DNA of 64,000 nt, taken from NCBI RefSeq assembly GCF_002846575.1, contig NZ_PJND01000007.1, positions 496,001 through 560,000 of the forward strand, read 5' to 3'. A program made the translations under genes and the position numbers. The DNA is from Flavobacterium lindanitolerans. Lineage in GTDB: Bacteria; Bacteroidota; Bacteroidia; Flavobacteriales; Flavobacteriaceae. Positions 44,883 through 53,169 of the stretch are shown here, piece after piece. The notes under the pieces are model-generated. The model did not search any database. It had not been told where the DNA came from and saw only the letters and a program-made list of their open reading frames with translations. Each line of letters starts with the position of its first letter. The first letter of the stretch is position 1.

Positions 44883-45935
44883 ATGTCTACATTTTATAAA
44901 CTAACGATAAAAGAAGTCAGAAGAGAAACAAAAGATGCTGTTTCTGTACTTTTCAATGTTCCTTCAGAACTGAAGCCCAACTATAATTTCATAGCTGGCC
45001 AATATATAAACCTGAAGCTGACATTAGATGGAAATGAAATCCGCCGCGCCTATTCTATCTGTTCATCTCCAGACAGTGGCGAACTACGCATTGCAATTAA
45101 GGCCGTTTCCAATGGTGCATTTTCCCAGTTTTCAAACAAACAGCTAAAAGCAGGAGATACGATTGAAGTAGGTTCTCCGGAGGGAAAATTTATTTTTGAA
45201 CCGGATGCCAACAGGATTAAAAATTATGCTGCCTTTGTTGCCGGAAGTGGTATAACTCCAGTAATGTCTATTTTAAAAAGTGTTTTAGAAAAAGAACCAC
45301 AAAGCACTTTTGTATTGGTTTATGGAAATAAATCTCCTGAAGAAACCATTTTTCACGAAGAGTTGCATAACCTTCAGCTTCAATACACCGGAAGATTCTT
45401 TGTGTACTATGTATTCAGTCAGGCCAAAGCAGAAAATGCATTGTTTGGCAGGATTGAGAAATCTGCCGTAAATTTTATACTGAAAAACAAACATGCTTCC
45501 GTTGAGTTCGACAAATTTTATTTGTGTGGTCCAGAAGAGATGATTAATACTGTAAACAATGTCCTGAAAGAAAACAATATCAAAGAAAAGGACATCAGAT
45601 TTGAATTGTTTTCAGCTTCTACTAAAGAAAATAAAATTTCTGAATCATTAGAAGGCCATACCAAGGTTACAGTTTTAGTTGATGATGAAGAGACTACTTT
45701 TGATATGTCACAAAAGATAACACTGCTTGATGCTGCACTAAAACAAGGAATCGACGCTCCGTATTCCTGTCAGGGAGGTATTTGCAGCAGCTGTATTGCA
45801 AGAATTGTTTCCGGAAGTGCAGAAATGAAAAAGAATTCAATCCTGACCGACAGAGAAATTGCGGAAGGATTAACATTAACCTGCCAGGCACATCCAACTT
45901 CTGCAGAAATTTATATTGATTTTGACGATGTTTGA
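44883..45935 (+). CDS. PaaE-like ferredoxin/flavodoxin-NADP reductase with 2Fe-2S domain
   Basis: 350 residues from ATG 44883; the longer frame upstream runs through the -7 box. The FAD domain (RRAYSICSSP), the NAD(P) domain (GSGITPVMSILKSVL) and the C-terminal plant-type 2Fe-2S ferredoxin domain (CQGGICSSC ... C) give the order FAD-NAD-FeS seen in PaaE, HmpX and other class IB reductases. It passes electrons from NAD(P)H through FAD to the 2Fe-2S cluster. No paaABCD genes are present, so the electron acceptor is unknown. It could feed the acyl-ACP desaturase, as inference. Confidence 0.9.
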   Translation: MSTFYKLTIKEVRRETKDAVSVLFNVPSELKPNYNFIAGQYINLKLTLDGNEIRRAYSICSSPDSGELRIAIKAVSNGAFSQFSNKQLKAGDTIEVGSPEGKFIFEPDANRIKNYAAFVAGSGITPVMSILKSVLEKEPQSTFVLVYGNKSPEETIFHEELHNLQLQYTGRFFVYYVFSQAKAENALFGRIEKSAVNFILKNKHASVEFDKFYLCGPEEMINTVNNVLKENNIKEKDIRFELFSASTKENKISESLEGHTKVTVLVDDEETTFDMSQKITLLDAALKQGIDAPYSCQGGICSSCIARIVSGSAEMKKNSILTDREIAEGLTLTCQAHPTSAEIYIDFDDV

Positions 45936-45955
45936 TCATCACATATAAAATAACC

Positions 45956-45978
45956 AAGAGGCTCCGGCCTCTTTTTTA
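45956..45978. terminator. Terminator between reductase and polyamine-type cluster
   Basis: AGAGGC (45957-45962) pairs with GCCTCT (45967-45972), then a T run. It lies at the converging ends of both units. Confidence 0.7.
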
Positions 45979-45984
45979 TTTCCG

Positions 45985-47001
45985 CTATTTCCTGGATTTC
46001 CAAATATAACCGTCCAAAATATAATGCGTGAACTGTGGAACGGTTAGCAACGGAACTAAAAGAATCTGCCACTTTACAAGTGAATCTACACTTTGATTAA
46101 AACTAAAATGCTCATTCCACACCAGAATTTCCCAGAGATATTCTTCAGTAAAAGCAAACAAAAGAAGCATGCCGATATAAAACAAAATCCCTAAAAAACT
46201 GGAAAGTTTTGGTATCTGAAAAGAGTGGTGGTTGTTTCTTTGGTTGAAATAAATCAATGCCATATAAGGAATCCCGTGAGAAACTACATTGAGCAATGTG
46301 AATACCAAATCGTTGTTGAAATATACAATCCCAAAGTACCAGGACAAGATTGTTCCTATAATAATAGCATTTTTAGGTATATTGAAATATTTTGTTTTTA
46401 TAAAAAAGTACACTGTCCTTACAGCATAAAAACCCACGATGAGGAAATAGCACCATGTGAAAAACTGGAGCAACAACGGATTTTGGTAAGAGAAAAATTC
46501 ATCTTCAACAAACCAGGTAAACTTTCTGGAAGGATTCATAAACCAAAAAATCATAGGATAGCCTGTTGCCGTATAGATGAACAGGTTGTCTAAAAACACC
46601 GTCCATTTCGTCTTGATTTCATTGCGTGAATAAAGTCGCATGAATCCGTATTGCTGTCGGATAAAATGAAATACGGCTACATAAGCCAAAACCGACCAAA
46701 AAGTTTTTGCTCCAAAAAGGAATAACAGAAATCCAACCAAAAAACAGAATAAAGGAAGAACAAGCAAAAGCTTTTTCCGTTTTACAAATTCTTCTTTTAC
46801 AAAATACGTTTTAAATAAGGTGGCATAAACATGGGCTACATCAATAAATACGATTAGAAGCAACCATGTAAAAAAAGAATATTTTTCCTCGGCTTCCTTT
46901 AAAAAGTCCTGACAGAAAAATACAATCCCCAACACAAAAAATTGCGGAAAAAGAATAAAAGGAATGTCGGTTTTGGGCTTATTTATCCAAGGCTGTTTCA
47001 T
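45985..47001 (-). CDS. Multi-pass membrane protein, last gene of polyamine-type cluster
   Basis: 338 residues with about nine membrane helices and aromatic-rich loops (WINKPKTDIPFILFPQFFVLGIVFF at the start, HFIRQQYGFMRLYSRNE in the middle). I recognise no named family. The start overlaps the FAD-oxidoreductase gene by 23 bases, so it is co-translated. It may be a membrane enzyme or transporter that handles the product of the cluster. Confidence 0.8.
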   Translation of the reverse strand: MKQPWINKPKTDIPFILFPQFFVLGIVFFCQDFLKEAEEKYSFFTWLLLIVFIDVAHVYATLFKTYFVKEEFVKRKKLLLVLPLFCFLVGFLLFLFGAKTFWSVLAYVAVFHFIRQQYGFMRLYSRNEIKTKWTVFLDNLFIYTATGYPMIFWFMNPSRKFTWFVEDEFFSYQNPLLLQFFTWCYFLIVGFYAVRTVYFFIKTKYFNIPKNAIIIGTILSWYFGIVYFNNDLVFTLLNVVSHGIPYMALIYFNQRNNHHSFQIPKLSSFLGILFYIGMLLLFAFTEEYLWEILVWNEHFSFNQSVDSLVKWQILLVPLLTVPQFTHYILDGYIWKSRK

Positions 47002-48619
47002 TGAGCATCTTATTTACGGCATCAATCCCTTGATGGAAAGCTTCTTCAAAAATTGAGATTCCGGATAAATCACTATGAGCAAAAAAGATTTTATCTTCGA
47101 TTGTGCGTGAAGCTTCGGCCCTGAAATTTCCAAATAAAAAACCTGGAACCGGACTAATCATTCCATGCCCTATTCGTTGGATATCAATTTCTTCTATACT
47201 ATTTTCTATGTCTAGATGTGGTATTTTCAAATCACTTATAATCAATTCCTTCCAGTAACTTTCTGGTTTTGTCAGCAGTTCCTTTCTTGATTTCTTTAAA
47301 TCGGCTGTTGAAAAACTATAATAATAAGTAATTACCTTTTTTTCCTGAATCTGTCCTAGTGATTCATGCTGATTGAAAATATACCCCAACCCTTTGGCTC
47401 CATAAATAACATTGTCCCAGCATAAAGGATAGCTGTTATTATCATCAAGGTCTTTAACTGTTAGGGTAGCCAGTAACCACGGAGCATAATGGAATTCTTT
47501 TGTAACGGTTTGCCTGCTAGCTAGCAGATAGCCATTGATAAATTGTGGCGTTGCAAAAATTACTTTTGAGGCAACAATTGCAACAGTTTCTTTTTTCAGG
47601 TCATCATAGGCATTGACAATTACATTTTCTCCTTTAATCCCTGCCTCATACACCAGATGGTTTGTAATAATCTTATCTTTCGAATATTCTTTGAGATGAT
47701 TCATTAATCTGGCATTTCCTTCAGGCCATGTCAGAACGTTTTCCGTTTTTTCTTTTGTCGCATTGTGTTTTCGGGCAGCAAAATAGTGTATTCCGGCCCA
47801 AGCCGAGACAAATTCGATACCCAAGCCAAAATCATCACGACAGCAATAATTTACATATTGATACAGTTCTTCCGAAAGAAATTTATTTTGTACCAGCCAT
47901 TCTTTCATAGAGATTTTATCCAAAAAATCATGATGTCCATCTTTTGATATATTGGCGAGAGGAATATCAAAAATAAATCTTCCGTCTTCTCCTTTCTTAT
48001 TTCGAAAATCCGACATGATTTCAAAAAACCTGTTAAACTCTTCTTCCGATGTTTTTGAAATCCCAAATTTTGGGACCAGACTTTCCTGCCAGGTATTTTT
48101 AATAAACAATCTTTCCTGCGGCATGAACGTAAGTTGTTCTTCATCAAAAACCGGGAAACCATCTTCGTGACCAACGATAATTTTTGATTCTTCTAAAAAT
48201 CGCACCAATTCTTTGTCATGAATATTGGGCAAGGGTAAATAATGGGCTCCTAAAGGATATTTAGAATATTTATTTTCCCTGTTTCGTGAATTTCCACCGG
48301 CTTCAGTTTCTAATTCCAAAATCAGAAAATCTTCAATTCCTTTTTTCTTCAGTTGTCTGCCTGCAGAAAGTCCTGCAATTCCACCACCAATAATTAAATA
48401 CGGAATTTCGATTGTCTTAGAAATTTTCGGAAAGTTTTTGGTTCGAAGCCTATGTCCTAAAATATGATTTGTTCCAGAAAGCCGGATGGCAAAATTGATT
48501 GCTTTTTCTTTGCAGGCTATCAAAAAAGAAGGAACAGATACCAGAATGATTCCTGCCGAAACGGATTTCAGAAATGACCGCCTGGATTTTGGATTATAGT
48601 TTTCCCCATTCTTCATCAA
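46979..48619 (-). CDS. Tat-exported, lipid-anchored FAD amine-oxidase-like protein
   Basis: 546 residues. The N-terminus has a twin-arginine motif (SRRSFLK, 12-18), a hydrophobic core and a lipobox ending in LIAC, so it is folded with FAD in the cytoplasm and exported as a lipoprotein. The dinucleotide-binding fold starts at YLIIGGGIAGLSAGRQLKKKG (GxGxxG). GGNSRNRENKYSKYPLGAHYLP is the second FAD contact. The closest families are flavin amine oxidases and phytoene-desaturase-like oxidoreductases. Substrate is not readable, but its gene overlaps the spermidine synthase-like gene by 26 bases, which makes a polyamine or aminopropylated lipid plausible. Confidence 0.85.
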   Translation of the reverse strand: MMKNGENYNPKSRRSFLKSVSAGIILVSVPSFLIACKEKAINFAIRLSGTNHILGHRLRTKNFPKISKTIEIPYLIIGGGIAGLSAGRQLKKKGIEDFLILELETEAGGNSRNRENKYSKYPLGAHYLPLPNIHDKELVRFLEESKIIVGHEDGFPVFDEEQLTFMPQERLFIKNTWQESLVPKFGISKTSEEEFNRFFEIMSDFRNKKGEDGRFIFDIPLANISKDGHHDFLDKISMKEWLVQNKFLSEELYQYVNYCCRDDFGLGIEFVSAWAGIHYFAARKHNATKEKTENVLTWPEGNARLMNHLKEYSKDKIITNHLVYEAGIKGENVIVNAYDDLKKETVAIVASKVIFATPQFINGYLLASRQTVTKEFHYAPWLLATLTVKDLDDNNSYPLCWDNVIYGAKGLGYIFNQHESLGQIQEKKVITYYYSFSTADLKKSRKELLTKPESYWKELIISDLKIPHLDIENSIEEIDIQRIGHGMISPVPGFLFGNFRAEASRTIEDKIFFAHSDLSGISIFEEAFHQGIDAVNKMLNETALDK

Positions 48620-50111
48620 AATATCTCACTAAAATTTGATTGTCTAGTCTATTAATCTCTAAATTTTTTGCCTTCATGTCTTTCGGAAAAAAATTCAGTT
48701 TTTTATATTGGTAATCATAATATTTAAGCCCGCTGACTTTTCGGTTTACTTTGCTAAAGTCTGCCGTATTGTTATTCGAAGCAATGGTATAGCCCCATTC
48801 TCCAAAAGAAGGCACATAAACGTGATAGGCGTCTGCATTCGGAAAAACTTCATTTACGGTATTATTAATACACCAAAAGGACTTGGGAGCAAAATATGGT
48901 GATGTGGTTTGGATTACAATTGCAGCTTCAGGAGCTACAATCTTCTTTAATGATTTATAAAAATTCAAAGAATACAGCTTTCCTAAGCTATAATTTGACG
49001 GGTCCGGAAAATCAATAATAATTACATCAAATTTATTATTTTCTTCTTTGACCCATAGAAAAGCATCTTTATTGACCACCTCTACTTTGGGATTAGTCAA
49101 TGAATTGTGATTGAATTTTGTTAAGATCGTGTTGGAAGCAAAAAGCTTCGTCATTCCTTCATCTAAATCGACCAACGTAATCTTTTTGACTTCCTTATAT
49201 TTTAGAATTTCTCTGACAGCAAGCCCGTCGCCGCCGCCTAAGACCAAAACATTTTCAATATTTTTTGCATTGGCCATGACAGGATGAACAAGGGCTTCAT
49301 GATACCGGTATTCATCTGCTGAACTAAACTGCAAATTGTTGTTCAGGTATAATTTATAATCGTTTTTGGTATGGGTCAGTACAATTCTCTGATATGGGGT
49401 TGCTTTCGTAAAAATAATATTTTCACCATAGAGCTTTTGTTCGGAATATGACAAAATCTGGTCTGAAAAAAAGAAAGTCAAAAGCAGAATTATAAATGCA
49501 GAAATGGCTTTAAGCTTTAGCAATAAAGAATGCTTCAAGTCTTTTGATAAAAGAAAACACAAGATTATTGCTACCGAAACATTAATCATCCCAAAGAAAA
49601 GCGAGGTTTTCATGACTCCTAATTTTGGCACCAGAACCAATGGAAATAAAACAGAGGCCAACAATGCTCCGATATAATCGAATGTAAAAACATTTGAAAC
49701 CAGATCACTGAATTTTACTTTTTCTTTGAGGATGTTCATCAAAAGCGGAATTTCCAAACCTACGAGACATCCGGTAACAAAAACCAGCAGATAGAGTATG
49801 AACTGGAAATAATCTACTTTTTCAAAAAGGATAAACAAAATAACAGAGCTCAATCCGCCAATAACACCAACCAGAATCTCTATTTCTACAAAGGTATTGA
49901 GTTGGTTTTTTTTGACAAATTTTGCAAAATAAGAGCCCACTCCCATAGAAAACAGGTAGACTCCAATTATAAATGAAAACTGCTTTACGGAATCACCAAG
50001 AAGATAGCTTGCCAGAGTTCCGGCAACCAATTCATAAATTAATCCGCATGTCGCAATAATAAAAACGGCGAAAAGTAGCAGGTATTCAAACTTTAAAAAG
50101 TTTTTAGCCAT
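48594..50111 (-). CDS. Membrane-fused spermidine synthase-like aminopropyltransferase
   Basis: 505 residues from ATG 50111. The first about 210 residues hold six to seven membrane helices (FEYLLLFAVFIIATCGLIYELVAGTL...). The C-terminal about 280 residues are a spermidine synthase domain: LVLGGGDGLAVREILKY binds decarboxylated SAM, VDLDEGM and DVIIIDFPDPSN follow, and YHEALVHPVM is the substrate loop. Normal spermidine synthases are soluble; the fused version is common in envelope-associated clusters. The start overlaps the DUF350 gene by 8 bases. The acceptor amine is unknown. Confidence 0.9.
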   Translation of the reverse strand: MAKNFLKFEYLLLFAVFIIATCGLIYELVAGTLASYLLGDSVKQFSFIIGVYLFSMGVGSYFAKFVKKNQLNTFVEIEILVGVIGGLSSVILFILFEKVDYFQFILYLLVFVTGCLVGLEIPLLMNILKEKVKFSDLVSNVFTFDYIGALLASVLFPLVLVPKLGVMKTSLFFGMINVSVAIILCFLLSKDLKHSLLLKLKAISAFIILLLTFFFSDQILSYSEQKLYGENIIFTKATPYQRIVLTHTKNDYKLYLNNNLQFSSADEYRYHEALVHPVMANAKNIENVLVLGGGDGLAVREILKYKEVKKITLVDLDEGMTKLFASNTILTKFNHNSLTNPKVEVVNKDAFLWVKEENNKFDVIIIDFPDPSNYSLGKLYSLNFYKSLKKIVAPEAAIVIQTTSPYFAPKSFWCINNTVNEVFPNADAYHVYVPSFGEWGYTIASNNNTADFSKVNRKVSGLKYYDYQYKKLNFFPKDMKAKNLEINRLDNQILVRYFDEEWGKL

Positions 50112-50319
50112 GAATTGCAGCGCTAATAATGATTGAGATTCCAATAATGAAAGCCCCGAATACAATAGCTAAAGCTACATTTTTGTTATTGACAATTTCT
50201 TTCCATGTGTTTTCAGGGGTCATCTTTTCAAGTATCAGATAGCCAATAATCAAAACAAATATTCCTACTCCTGAAAAAATGAGCGAATTGATAATTCCTT
50301 TTACTAATATATGTTCCAT
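50104..50319 (-). CDS. DUF350 small membrane protein
   Basis: 71 residues from ATG 50319; an in-frame extension upstream to 50451 overlaps the neighbouring gene and is unlikely. Two membrane helices: GIFVLIIGYLILEKMTPEN and VALAIVFGAFIIGISIII, with the DUF350 KMTPEN loop. E. coli YjfL is of this family. It is embedded in the polyamine-type operon. Confidence 0.85.
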   Translation of the reverse strand: MEHILVKGIINSLIFSGVGIFVLIIGYLILEKMTPENTWKEIVNNKNVALAIVFGAFIIGISIIISAAIHG

Positions 50320-50329
50320 ATTTTTTGTT

Positions 50330-50521
50330 TTATTTATGGTAAAAACGGGAGACTCCAACGTGTCTGCTGTTATTATTTGAACTGTATTTTTCTGTTGATA
50401 CACAATCGCAAATCCGGTTTCCGGAAAAAGTAAAAAATAAAAAAAGTCCATAAACGAAAAGCCCCATCAGGACAGGCCATTTATTATCTTTAATAAAAAC
50501 TTTTATTGTATTAATATCCAT
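50330..50521 (-). CDS. 63-aa membrane peptide of polyamine-type cluster
   Basis: 63 residues. One membrane helix (WPVLMGLFVYGLFLFFTF, about 15-32) and a cysteine pair (CDC, 38-40) with a polar tail. It fits tightly: 6 bases after the DUF4178 gene and 10 bases before the DUF350 gene. No known family. Short, but spacing and codon usage support it. Confidence 0.7.
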   Translation of the reverse strand: MDINTIKVFIKDNKWPVLMGLFVYGLFLFFTFSGNRICDCVSTEKYSSNNNSRHVGVSRFYHK

Positions 50522-50527
50522 ATTCTC

Positions 50528-51748
50528 CTAATTAAATGGTGAGAAATCACTACTACTCCATCGGGTGGTTTCAAAGCTTTTATTTGCAAAATAAATAATA
50601 CCCAAAGCAATTCCCATAACCAATATCGAAATGAAGAAATTCCACATGGACGGACTTTTCCAAACTGCCTTGACTGTTATACGGTCATTTAATGTATCGT
50701 CTGGTTGCTTTTGAGGTGTAATAACCAAATGGTATTTTCCTTGTCCTACACCACAAATATTAAATTCTTCACTTCTGTCTCCTTCGCTCCAATTTTCGCC
50801 ATCAGTATATCCATGATAATACTCAATATCCTGACTGGCAGATTCTTCCTCATTTGTATTTTCATTAACTAATGTGACTTGTGCATTAGCCCAGGAGTTG
50901 TCTACCTCTGAATGTATTAACACAGTCAGCGGAGCGGAAGCCCCTTCTAAAATAAATGACTCCGAAACAAAGTCCTTATTATTATATTCTGTAAATGAAA
51001 AAGTTTTTGAAAACACTGCGGTTTCGCCCCTACTATTGTTCATGAACAGCTGTGTTAGTAAAATAAGAATGGCCGTACAGCAAAAAATAATCGCCACATT
51101 ATAAAAATTAAAAAGGAAAGGCTGTACAGAACCTACACCAAATTTACCGGGTAGCTCCGGATTACCAAATGTTTTTTTTATTTCTCTTTTACTAAAATGC
51201 CTTCCAAAATAAGCCTTTTGTTCTTTTTCTAATTTTTCAATCGAAACGATATAGGGTGGCTTTATATATTCTATGATTTGTATTTCCGTTTGGGGTATTT
51301 CTTCATCAAAGAATCCGTATGCCGTCTCAACTCTACAATGCGTATTTTCATATAAATCGTAGGAAACCTCATTATAGGTAAGCCTTTTATATTTTCTGGA
51401 AACATTGAATTTATCGGGAATTTCTTCAAGCAAGATCCAGTGTCCTTCTGATTCTGACAGATATAAATAATGGTCGTCTTTTGATTTTAGCGTGTATTCC
51501 CTCCAATAATGAATGGCATGGAATTTTTTGACGAACATACTGACGATTTCATATTCTTTTCCATTAATAATGCCTTTTATTCCTATATCCAGTATTGGAT
51601 TCAACGGCTTGTGTTCAAATTCTTTAAAAAGACTTAATTCCTCTTTGATTTCAAACAAGCTTCTGCAATAAGGACAGCCAAAGTATCTGGCTTCGAAATT
51701 GCTTTCGATTGATGTAGTCGTACCGCATTTTTTACAAGCTATATGCAT
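50528..51748 (-). CDS. DUF4178 membrane protein with N-terminal zinc ribbon
   Basis: 406 residues. Cys5, Cys8, Cys25 and Cys28 form a zinc ribbon (CKKC...CPYC). The DUF4178 domain covers about 50-160 (GIIGKEYEIVSM-like opening, YLYLSESEGHWILLEEI). Two membrane helices are at about 215-240 and 375-395, with a beta-rich extracellular region between them. DUF4178 often accompanies DUF350, SpeD-like and spermidine-synthase-like genes in envelope-stress clusters. It overlaps speD by one base. Confidence 0.85.
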   Translation of the reverse strand: MHIACKKCGTTTSIESNFEARYFGCPYCRSLFEIKEELSLFKEFEHKPLNPILDIGIKGIINGKEYEIVSMFVKKFHAIHYWREYTLKSKDDHYLYLSESEGHWILLEEIPDKFNVSRKYKRLTYNEVSYDLYENTHCRVETAYGFFDEEIPQTEIQIIEYIKPPYIVSIEKLEKEQKAYFGRHFSKREIKKTFGNPELPGKFGVGSVQPFLFNFYNVAIIFCCTAILILLTQLFMNNSRGETAVFSKTFSFTEYNNKDFVSESFILEGASAPLTVLIHSEVDNSWANAQVTLVNENTNEEESASQDIEYYHGYTDGENWSEGDRSEEFNICGVGQGKYHLVITPQKQPDDTLNDRITVKAVWKSPSMWNFFISILVMGIALGIIYFANKSFETTRWSSSDFSPFN

Positions 51749-52110
51749 TACCTATCTATTTCAACTTGTTTTAAAACTTCAGCTCCAAAAAAGGAAATGT
51801 ATTCCTGTGCTAATTGCCTAACCTTTTCCGTATTGTCTTGTGAATAATTACACAGATAGATATCCAATGCCAAATTCTTATTTTCTGGCCAGGTGTGGAT
51901 ACAGATATGAGATTCCATGAGGCAAAAAGCAACCGTATAACTTTTATTATCAAAAACATGTGAAGCTATTCCGACTTTTTCCAGATTATATTTTTCAAGT
52001 AATCCTTCTGTAAAATCTATAAATTGTTCTATTTGAACAAGTTTTTTATGGTCTTCGACATGAAGCGTAAGTAATTGATGTAATCCGAGAGGATTTGCCT
52101 GAATAGCCAT
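51748..52110 (-). CDS. speD: S-adenosylmethionine decarboxylase proenzyme
   Basis: 120 residues from ATG 52110; the in-frame ATG at 52140 is less likely. It self-cleaves at Glu66-Ser67 in MESHICIHTWPE to make the pyruvoyl group, then decarboxylates SAM and so provides the aminopropyl donor. The small SpeH/Thermotoga type. First gene of the operon; the next gene starts on its stop codon. No speA, speB or speC is in the window, so the putrescine source is elsewhere. Confidence 0.93.
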   Translation of the reverse strand: MAIQANPLGLHQLLTLHVEDHKKLVQIEQFIDFTEGLLEKYNLEKVGIASHVFDNKSYTVAFCLMESHICIHTWPENKNLALDIYLCNYSQDNTEKVRQLAQEYISFFGAEVLKQVEIDR

Positions 52111-52229
52111 AAAAACAAATAGATTGTTACAAAAAGCCAAAATAGCAATATTTTCTATATGAAAGAAAAAACTACTAATTTTTTCATAAAATACATGTTG
52201 TCATCTGATTATCAAAATCCTTTTTTAAT

Positions 52230-52237
52230 TACATTTG
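52230..52237 (+). promoter_or_regulatory. -7 box of the DUF4349 gene
   Basis: TACATTTG, full consensus, 22 bases before the ATG at 52260. CTG (52205-52207) at 22 nt could be a weak -33. Confidence 0.4.
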
Positions 52238-52259
52238 ATTAAAAATCAAACCCTTGAAA

Positions 52260-53159
52260 ATGAAAAAAGTCATTTATCTTCTTCTTTTATCTGCTAGTTT
52301 TTTTTCTTGTAAACAAAACAAAGGACGGGAAGCTTATTCAGAAGAGGCTGCCGCAGAAACTGTTTCATCCCAAGATGCATCAATGGTTTCGTCTTCCGCT
52401 GCCGTTGTAGATAAAAATTCAACCCGGAAATTCATCCGCACGGCTGATTTGAGATTCAAGGTCAAAAATGTCGCAAAATCAACTTATGCCATTGAAAATA
52501 CGGTTGCTAAATTTGGTGGTTTTGTAAGCTCTACTGAACTGAGAAGCAATATTATCAATACCTCAACAGCAAAGAAAAGTAACGACTCCTTAGTTGAAAC
52601 TACCCGTTTTGTTGTGGAAAACAATATGATTATTCGCGTTCCTAATACACTTTTGGATACTACTTTAAAAACAATCGCACGTCAAATCGACTATCTGGAC
52701 TACCGGATTATAAAAGCTGATGATGTTTCTTTAAAATTATTGTCAAACGACCTTTCCCAAAAAAGAAATCAGGACAATCAAAAACGTGTTGAAGATGCCA
52801 TAGCAAATCGCGGCAAAAAATTAGGTGAAACACTAGATGCCGAAGATAGGTTACATGAAAGTCAAACACAATCTGACGAGGCCAAACTGTCTAATCTTTC
52901 GCTAAAAGACCAGGTAAATTTCAGTACGTTAAGCCTGTCTCTTTATCAAAGAGAGGAATTCAAAAAAGAAGTCATTGCGAATCCGGATAGTGAAGAATAC
53001 AGAACCAGCATTGGTGTCAGGATTATGGATGGCCTGAAAACAGGGTGGCATATTTTGGAAGAAATTATTATTTTCTTCGTCAATATCTGGACCATTATCG
53101 TTCTCGGAATTATTATCTGGATTTTAATACGAAGAAGGAAGAAAAAGACAAATCCTTAA
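52260..53159 (+). CDS. DUF4349 lipoprotein
   Basis: 299 residues from ATG 52260; a TTG two codons earlier is also in frame. Lipobox Cys17 (ASFFSCKQ). DUF4349 domain: KFIRTADLRFKVKNVAKSTYAIENTVAKFGGFVSSTELRS, a coiled-coil segment near 150-210 and a C-terminal membrane helix (about 262-290) followed by a basic tail. DUF4349 proteins are envelope proteins of unknown function. It diverges from speD. Confidence 0.85.
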   Translation: MKKVIYLLLLSASFFSCKQNKGREAYSEEAAAETVSSQDASMVSSSAAVVDKNSTRKFIRTADLRFKVKNVAKSTYAIENTVAKFGGFVSSTELRSNIINTSTAKKSNDSLVETTRFVVENNMIIRVPNTLLDTTLKTIARQIDYLDYRIIKADDVSLKLLSNDLSQKRNQDNQKRVEDAIANRGKKLGETLDAEDRLHESQTQSDEAKLSNLSLKDQVNFSTLSLSLYQREEFKKEVIANPDSEEYRTSIGVRIMDGLKTGWHILEEIIIFFVNIWTIIVLGIIIWILIRRRKKKTNP

Positions 53160-53169
53160 TTACGAAATC

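Noticed and set aside
50320..50451. Upstream extension of the DUF350 frame
   Set aside because: It would overlap most of the 63-aa gene and adds residues not typical of the family.
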